Shown piece after piece: positions 14,587 through 15,153 of a stretch of DNA of 15,153 nucleotides. Numbering within the stretch: the first letter of the stretch is position 1; each line of letters opens with the position of its first letter. A model generated the notes under the pieces. That model was not told the DNA's origin, made no database searches, and worked only from the letters and a program-made list of their open reading frames with translations. Made by a program: the position numbers and the translations under genes. The DNA lies in the NCBI GenBank assembly GCA_030425615.1, contig JAUIAI010000008.1, positions 1 to 15,153 on the forward strand, written 5' to 3'. Source of the DNA: Gammaproteobacteria bacterium. GTDB lineage: Bacteria > Pseudomonadota > Gammaproteobacteria > Burkholderiales > Burkholderiaceae_E.

Positions 14587-14638
14587 GGGGTCGCGATGCC
14601 GCGTTCCGGGCAGGGGTCGCGATGCCGCTTCCCGTTCA
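14587..14638. repeat. Tandem 26-base direct repeat
   Basis: Two adjacent copies (14587-14612 and 14613-14638) share an identical first 16 bases, GGGGTCGCGATGCCGC, and 22 of 26 overall. The second copy ends on the complement of the stop codon that closes the TetR-downstream frame. It may be a recent slippage duplication that lies between the regulator and the hydroxyacid dehydrogenase, or a pair of binding sites upstream of the latter. Confidence 0.75.
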
Positions 14639-15153
14639 GGGTGGAAGGTAGAGGCGCTTGTTCGGATCCGAGAGGCGGTCGATCACCTCGTCCACCGTGG
14701 CCGTGGCCATGCCGCCGAGCTGGCAGACGGCACCATAGACCGCGCGGTACTGCCGGTTCCGGGTCTCGCCGTCCCGCACCTCGCGCCAGCGCTGCCGGGT
14801 CACGGGCGCCGGCCTCGGCGGCGATCTCGCGCAGCTGCAGGAAGAGGAGCCGCTTGTGCTCCGCCGACTGCGCGTGGATCGGGTGCTGCGGATCCGGGTA
14901 CTCCGAGGCGGCCTTGATGAACATGCAGGAGCGAAAGCCGGTGGCGGCGAACCACTCCGCCAGCGCATCGAACATCGCGAGCAGCTGCGCCCGGGCGCTG
15001 CCGGCTTCCGCCATCCGGCGGAACAGCCAGTTGCGGAAGTCCTGATCGCGCAGCCGGAGGACCGCCAGGATCAGCTCCTCCTTCGTGCGGAAATGCTTGA
15101 ACATGGTGGTCTTCGAGATGCCGGTCTCGGCGGCGAGGAGATCCATGCCGGTC
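14636..15153 (-). pseudogene. TetR/AcrR-family regulator, start outside the window, frame broken near the 3' end
   Basis: The gene enters from the right edge within the helix-turn-helix: TGMDLLAAETGISKTTMFKHF followed by RTKEELI is a classic TetR DNA-binding region (shown here in two parts). The ligand domain continues to about 14780 with SCMFIKAASEYPDP and EHKRLLFLQLREIAAEAGARDPAALAR. After that the TetR frame gives poor codons and no stop until the next gene. The +1 frame instead shows consistently C/G-ending codons for about 47 residues (RNRQYRAVYGAVCQLGG...RLYLPP) and ends in TGA at 14636-14638. This means a frameshift (mutation or sequencing error) or a junction with a foreign tail, because the tail does not resemble the usual TetR end. 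The regulator may control the hydroxyacid dehydrogenase next to it. The regulator identity is sure; the state of the 3' end is not. Confidence 0.72.

Noticed and set aside
13572..15146. Continuous frame joining the TetR regulator to the hydroxyacid dehydrogenase (524 residues)
   Set aside because: Between about 14780 and 14507 this frame has random codon use, while another frame is coding. The dehydrogenase has its own GGAGG and ATG at 14507.

Overview
The window is GC-rich chromosomal DNA with tightly packed genes, very high GC at third codon positions and proteobacterial gene families. These include a Spy-type protein with a two-component system, a YrbG-type exchanger, a BtuF-like receptor and a FemAB-like acyltransferase. 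A gammaproteobacterium or a close relative is the best guess, but nothing here fixes the genus. I see no rRNA, tRNA, CRISPR array, insertion sequence or phage gene. The overall picture is ordinary metabolic and envelope-related chromosome.

Left part (1-4808): a few bases that look like the tail of a plus-strand gene; a minus-strand FemAB/GNAT-like acyltransferase with a possible leaderless promoter; a 63-residue plus-strand membrane protein; a minus-strand BtuF-like periplasmic receptor; and a minus-strand molybdopterin hydroxylase large subunit (CoxL-like, form-II loop) that ends in a clear intrinsic terminator. No FAD or 2Fe-2S partner subunit is present.

Middle part (4809-8878): a divergent MsbA-like ABC exporter half-molecule is translationally coupled (ATGA overlap) to a short-chain dehydrogenase resembling 2-keto-3-deoxy-L-fuconate dehydrogenase. 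A convergent YrbG-type Na+/Ca2+ exchanger follows, then a 372-base gene-free stretch containing the promoter and leader of the next gene.

Right part (8879-15153): a fumarylacetoacetate-hydrolase-family enzyme with a TTG start and strong ribosome binding site; a Spy/CpxP-like lipoprotein, an OmpR-family regulator and a sensor kinase in one operon; a second short-chain dehydrogenase resembling 2-keto-3-deoxy-L-rhamnonate 4-dehydrogenase; a convergent D-2-hydroxyacid dehydrogenase; and at the right edge a TetR-family regulator whose reading frame is broken near its end.

Functionally, the two dehydrogenases and the FAH-family hydrolase resemble the last steps of the non-phosphorylating L-rhamnose/L-fucose pathways (the LRA5 and LRA6 type enzymes), which yield pyruvate and lactate. 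The hydroxyacid dehydrogenase could act on nearby 2-oxoacids. This pathway link is inferred from family resemblance, because the upstream sugar dehydrogenase, lactonase and dehydratase are not in the window. The Spy-like protein and its two-component system form a self-contained envelope-stress module placed between the hydrolase and the second dehydrogenase.
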